This document shows, one piece after another, positions 7,316 to 9,475 of a stretch of DNA of 9,475 nucleotides. Where the stretch lies: positions 1 to 9,475 of the forward strand of contig JALVXE010000128.1 in the NCBI GenBank assembly GCA_027038385.1, read 5' to 3'. A program made the position numbers and the translations under genes. Below the pieces are notes generated by a model. It was not told where the DNA came from. It saw only the letters and a list, made by a program, of their open reading frames with translations, and ran no database searches. Position 1 is the first letter of the stretch. Each line of letters opens with the position of its first letter. The DNA comes from Thermotogaceae bacterium. GTDB lineage: Bacteria; Thermotogota; Thermotogae; Thermotogales; Thermotogaceae.

Positions 7316-8028
7316 GGGTATACGGAAGGAAAATACTGAGAGAAGTCCTCAATTCTGGAATGAGAGTGAAAAAGGTGTATTTTGCTACTCTCGAGAACCC
7401 CTCAAAGGATTTCCTTGAGTTGATCGAGCTGGTTAAAAAGGCTGGTATCCCTCATAAATTCGTCAGTAAGAAAAGGGCGGATAACCTGGTGGGAGGGGAG
7501 AAATCTCAGGGGGTTGTCATCGATCTTGAGGAGTTCTCATACTTGGATTTACACGAGGCCCTTGAGAAATCTGAAGCTCCATTCGTGTTGCTTCTAGATA
7601 GGATTCAAGATCCGCACAACTTCGGTGCGATCATAAGGACTGCTGTTGCGTCTGGAGTGGATTTCATAGTCATCCCGAAAGACAGATCCGTAAAGGTAAC
7701 CCCAGCGGTTATCAAAGTTTCTGCTGGGTACGTCTTCAGGATTCCAATAGTTGTGGTGACGAACATGGCAAGGACCGTGGACCGTTTGAAGGATCGAGGT
7801 ATTTGGATTTACGCCGCCTCTGCTGGAGGGAAGCTCTACTACGAGGAGGACCTCAAAAGACCAGTTGGAATAGTTCTCGGAAATGAGGGAAAAGGAGTAA
7901 GAAGGCTCGTTGTTGAGAAGTGTGACGGTGTGATATCGATACCGATGAAAAACGAAGTCGAATCTTTGAACGTCGCGGTGAGTGCTGGAATACTCATGTA
8001 CGAGGTGTGGAGGCAAAACGAGCTTTAA
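7312..8028 (+). CDS. rlmB: TrmH/SpoU family 23S rRNA (guanosine-2'-O-)-methyltransferase, RlmB-like
   Basis: A 238-residue SPOUT-class methyltransferase using S-adenosylmethionine. Residues 1-75 are the SpoU substrate-binding domain (YGRKILREVLNSG, then GGEKSQGVVIDL). The trefoil-knot catalytic domain has motif 1 DRIQDPHNFGAIIRTA (Asn103, Arg109), motif 2 VLGNEGKGVRRLV (190-200) and motif 3 ISIPMKNEVESLNVAVSAG (208-226). The closest match is RlmB, which methylates a 23S rRNA guanosine (G2251 in E. coli). Other TrmH paralogs are so similar that the exact target is inferred. The GTG start overlaps the kinase stop as GTGA (7312-7315), with a GGGGGGA ribosome binding site inside the kinase tail, so it is co-transcribed and probably coupled. 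It converges with the EamA transporter, overlapping by 4 bp with no terminator visible between them. Confidence 0.93.
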   Translation: MRVYGRKILREVLNSGMRVKKVYFATLENPSKDFLELIELVKKAGIPHKFVSKKRADNLVGGEKSQGVVIDLEEFSYLDLHEALEKSEAPFVLLLDRIQDPHNFGAIIRTAVASGVDFIVIPKDRSVKVTPAVIKVSAGYVFRIPIVVVTNMARTVDRLKDRGIWIYAASAGGKLYYEEDLKRPVGIVLGNEGKGVRRLVVEKCDGVISIPMKNEVESLNVAVSAGILMYEVWRQNEL

Positions 8029-8849
8029 ATCATCAGTGATGCTATGACTACAGCTGTCCCAACTGCCTTCAGCCATGTCAAGCTCTCTCCAAGAATCAGA
8101 ACCGCCATGGTTGTTGCAACGACAGGTTTTAGAAAAAACACCATACTCGCTTTGACAGCACCTATCATCTTTACAGCTTCGAAGAAAGTCAAATATGCCA
8201 CCCCGGTAACGACTATACCAAGGTATAGAACATCCATCCATTGAAAAGCCGTAAGACTTGGGAGTTTGACATCTCCAAATACCAAGAGCAGCAATCCATA
8301 TATCAGGGATGATAGGAACGAAGAGTAGGCGGTTGACACAAGAGGTGAATACTTCAAGGAATACTTCTTGAGAAGAACGGTGTAGAGTGCAAATGTAAAG
8401 GAAGCACCGACTCCAAACAGTATTCCAACTGTGCTATCTCCTTTAACCTTTCCTGCCGAGATCAGCCAGATTCCCACAAGTCCAAAGAGTATCGAGAGAA
8501 TTTTCCTCTTCGGCACACTATTTCCAAGGATCAAGGATATCGCCAAGACGAATATGGGGTTCGAAGCCACGAGAGTTGCTGCGGTAGAAGCGTTAGAATA
8601 TTTCACAGAAAGTTGCAGAAGTGTCATCGAAACGATTGAGTTCAAGGAACCTACGAGGCTGAGAAGGGGGATATCCCTCGTGTCTATTTTCATATTCCTA
8701 GCAAGGGCGATTAAAATGAGCATCGATCCTCCTATGAAAAAGCGAACAAAAGTCAAAAAGAAGGGATCGACAGATCCCATGAGAGGCTTTGAAAAAACTT
8801 CGATTGATGAGAATGCAAAAAGCGTTATCGAAAGATGAAGGATCCACAC
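8025..8849 (-). CDS. EamA/DMT superfamily transporter
   Basis: A 274-residue integral membrane protein with about ten transmembrane helices in two repeated EamA halves (about 1-135 and 140-274). The family pattern includes FVRFFIGG in the first half, LQLSVKYSNASTAATLVASNPIFVLAISLILGN, and the second-half match KASMVFFLKPVVATTMAVLILGESLTWLKAVGTAVVIASLMI. It is probably a metabolite or amino-acid exporter; no substrate can be named. The frame stays open to GTG 8930, but that end overlaps the tRNA promoter. GTG at 8849 has GGTGA 5 nt upstream and places the protein start just before the first membrane helix, so I choose it. The gene stands alone, divergent from the tRNA, and its end overlaps the convergent methyltransferase gene by 4 bp. 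Confidence 0.92.
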   Translation of the reverse strand: MWILHLSITLFAFSSIEVFSKPLMGSVDPFFLTFVRFFIGGSMLILIALARNMKIDTRDIPLLSLVGSLNSIVSMTLLQLSVKYSNASTAATLVASNPIFVLAISLILGNSVPKRKILSILFGLVGIWLISAGKVKGDSTVGILFGVGASFTFALYTVLLKKYSLKYSPLVSTAYSSFLSSLIYGLLLLVFGDVKLPSLTAFQWMDVLYLGIVVTGVAYLTFFEAVKMIGAVKASMVFFLKPVVATTMAVLILGESLTWLKAVGTAVVIASLMI

Positions 8850-8866
8850 GTTTCTCACCAGGCGAT

Positions 8867-8872
8867 AGTATA
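8867..8872 (-). promoter_or_regulatory. Candidate -10 element for the EamA transporter gene
   Basis: TATACT on the minus strand (8872-8867) differs from TATAAT at one position. It would start RNA near 8860, giving a leader of about 11 nt that just contains the GGTGA ribosome binding site. The -35 region (CAAGAT or TCAAGA around 8896-8890) is a poor match and overlaps the -35 of the divergent tRNA promoter. Confidence 0.35.
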
Positions 8873-8892
8873 CCAACGATGTTTGCGATATC

Positions 8893-8921
8893 TTGAATTT
8901 GTATGGAAGGAGGGTTATAAT
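8893..8921 (+). promoter_or_regulatory. Promoter of the initiator tRNA gene
   Basis: TTGAAT (8893-8898), a 17-nt spacer and a perfect TATAAT (8916-8921) give a near-consensus housekeeping promoter. The predicted start near 8928 is about 6 nt before the mature tRNA 5' end, consistent with a short leader removed by RNase P. Confidence 0.8.
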
Positions 8922-8933
8922 ATAAGACACCGC

Positions 8934-9010
<77 letters not shown>

Positions 9011-9015
9011 GATAG

Positions 9016-9042
9016 GGGATCTCCTTCTGGAGATCCCTTTTT
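9016..9042 (+). terminator. Intrinsic terminator of the tRNA-fMet unit
   Basis: A perfect 9-bp stem, GGGATCTCC and GGAGATCCC, around a TTCT loop, followed directly by TTTTT. It lies 5 nt after the tRNA CCA end. On the other strand no T tract follows, so it acts only on plus-strand transcription. Confidence 0.93.
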
Positions 9043-9044
9043 GT

Positions 9045-9173
9045 TTATTTCTTTGAACCCCCATCGCGCCTACAGACCAATCGTGCTTGGAAATGTGCAT
9101 CAGGAGACATGACATACTCCTTTGTAAATGTGTCGTAAAATTGACATTTTACGACGAGACGAGTTTTACTCAT
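9045..9173 (-). CDS. Possible 42-residue hypothetical protein
   Basis: The ORF begins MSKTRLVVKCQFYDTF and ends RRDGGSKK. It has a start at 9173 that overlaps the previous stop as ATGA, and AAAGGA just upstream, so it could be translated by coupling. The inverted repeat at 9132-9155 lies inside it. I recognise no family, and the codons of a perfect inverted repeat are unlikely to be under protein selection. It may equally be chance or a remnant of a longer gene. Confidence 0.2.
   Translation of the reverse strand: MSKTRLVVKCQFYDTFTKEYVMSPDAHFQARLVCRRDGGSKK
9132..9155. repeat. Perfect inverted repeat, 10-bp arms, 4-nt loop
   Basis: GTCGTAAAAT (9132-9141) and ATTTTACGAC (9146-9155) are exact reverse complements around TGAC. 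There is no T tract on either side, so it is not a standard terminator. It could be an operator, a mobile-element terminal hairpin or an RNA structure. TTGACA (9141-9146) falls in its centre and could act as a -35 for plus-strand transcription, with a weak TTTACT 18 nt on. I could not tie it to a known element. Confidence 0.65.
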
Positions 9174-9247
9174 GATCCTTTTCGCTTAAAACCATCTCTA
9201 CAAAATTGCTTTATGCCTTCGTCCGAGATTTCATAACTATTAATCAT
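9170..9247 (-). CDS. Possible 25-residue ORF, or tail of a broken gene
   Basis: The ORF runs from MINSYEISDEGIKQF to FKRKGS, with an ATG at 9247 and AAGGTG 5 nt upstream. The frame is also open further upstream to about 9316, where it crosses the stop of the ATPase fragment, so it could instead be the frameshifted tail of a longer protein. That upstream stretch (HISLPQSTLNNQPAESLAEK) does not resemble the expected continuation of an AAA_5 ATPase. No family recognised. Confidence 0.22.
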   Translation of the reverse strand: MINSYEISDEGIKQFCRDGFKRKGS

Positions 9248-9309
9248 ATGAGCACCTTTTTCTGCAAGAGATTCAGCAGGTTGATTATTAAGCGTAGACT
9301 GTGGAAGAC

Positions 9310-9475
9310 TTATGTGTGAATTCTCTCGTCTATGAGGAGCTGCATCACAGCGGATCTCACGAGCGGATGGGATCGGTTTATCTCGTCTAGGAAGATTATG
9401 GCGTCTCCGGATGGCCACCAATCTGGTGCGAGGTATTTTGTTTTTCCATTGTTCGATGGCACCGGAAGTCCTATC
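9310..9475 (-). pseudogene. MoxR/AAA_5-type ATPase, truncated after Walker B (edge fragment)
   Basis: Fifty-four in-frame codons run from the right edge to a TAA at 9312-9310. The peptide includes IGLPVPSNNGKTKYLAPDWW and then the Walker B region AIIFLDEINRSHPLVRSAVM, ending QLLIDERIHT. This matches AAA+ ATPases of the MoxR/AAA_5 group, which usually act as chaperones paired with von Willebrand factor A domain proteins. In that family the text after this point should be like LPEGW-x-x-x-AAGNP (sensor 1), then a DRF motif and a sensor 2/lid region. None of this appears in any frame, and the base composition changes at the same place. The gene therefore looks disrupted. Walker A must lie beyond the window. 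A sequencing frameshift alone would not restore the homology that I can see. Confidence 0.68.

Larger units (their letters stand above)
9043..9309. other. A+T-rich segment without a recognised gene
   Basis: Between the tRNA terminator and the broken ATPase I recognise no known gene. The G+C content of 9121-9300 is about 35% by hand count, against about 55% just to the right (9361-9420) and roughly 45% in neighbouring genes. It contains a perfect inverted repeat (9132-9155) and two very short minus-strand ORFs. It may be decayed or inserted DNA, such as a remnant of a mobile element; no transposase motif was identified. Confidence 0.5.

Noticed and set aside
7594..8241. Minus-strand ORF of 215 residues opposite rlmB
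   Set aside because: Long but antisense to conserved SPOUT motifs; low-complexity, aromatic- and Ser-rich composition typical of a shadow frame.
9093..9236. Plus-strand ORF of 47 residues after the tRNA terminator
   Set aside because: No ribosome binding site at proper spacing and no family match; Cys-rich composition seems accidental.
9310..9320. Programmed frameshift joining the ATPase fragment to the downstream open frame
   Set aside because: No slippery run is seen at the junction, and the downstream frame does not encode sensor 1 or other AAA features.

Overview
The window reads as a thermophilic bacterial chromosome of the order Thermotogales (Thermotoga or a close genus; genus not resolved). 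The main support is RecG. It carries the long N-terminal extension of the crystallised Thermotoga maritima enzyme and, from memory, resembles that enzyme closely along its whole length. Other support is the dense, overlapping gene packing, strong GGAGG-type ribosome binding sites, frequent GTG/TTG starts, and a UgpB-type binding protein like those common in this order.

Layout, left to right. Positions 1-430 (+) hold the C-terminal part of a stomatin/prohibitin (SPFH) protein. It converges, with a short overlap, on a minus-strand block. Read in transcription order (right to left), that block is a Xer-type tyrosine recombinase (6047-5271), a small MerR-type DNA-binding protein with a coiled coil and an aromatic tail (5201-4836), a UgpB-like periplasmic solute-binding protein (4781-3519) followed by an intrinsic terminator, recG (3453-1123), and a DUF554 membrane protein coupled to recG by an ATGA overlap. 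A perfect 18-bp palindrome lies between the recombinase and the MerR-like gene. On the plus strand, divergent from the recombinase, are a membrane sensor histidine kinase (6083-7315) and, coupled by GTGA, a TrmH/RlmB-type rRNA 2'-O-methyltransferase (7312-8028). An EamA/DMT transporter on the minus strand (8849-8025) converges on it. An initiator tRNA-Met gene follows, with a near-consensus promoter and a clear terminator (8893-9042).

The right edge (9043-9475) differs. Reading leftward from the edge, 54 codons of a MoxR/AAA_5-type ATPase run through Walker B and stop at a TAA (9312-9310), before sensor 1. Beyond that stop the G+C drops to about 35% by hand count, and there are two tiny overlapping ORFs and a perfect 10-bp-arm inverted repeat. 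This looks like a broken gene with foreign or decayed DNA between it and the tRNA.

Most of the window is ordinary housekeeping and accessory content. I see no convincing new multi-gene system. The points most worth checking are the Xer/palindrome/MerR-like cluster, the disrupted ATPase with its inverted repeat, the binding protein without permeases, the kinase without a response regulator, and the U1:U72 end of the initiator tRNA.
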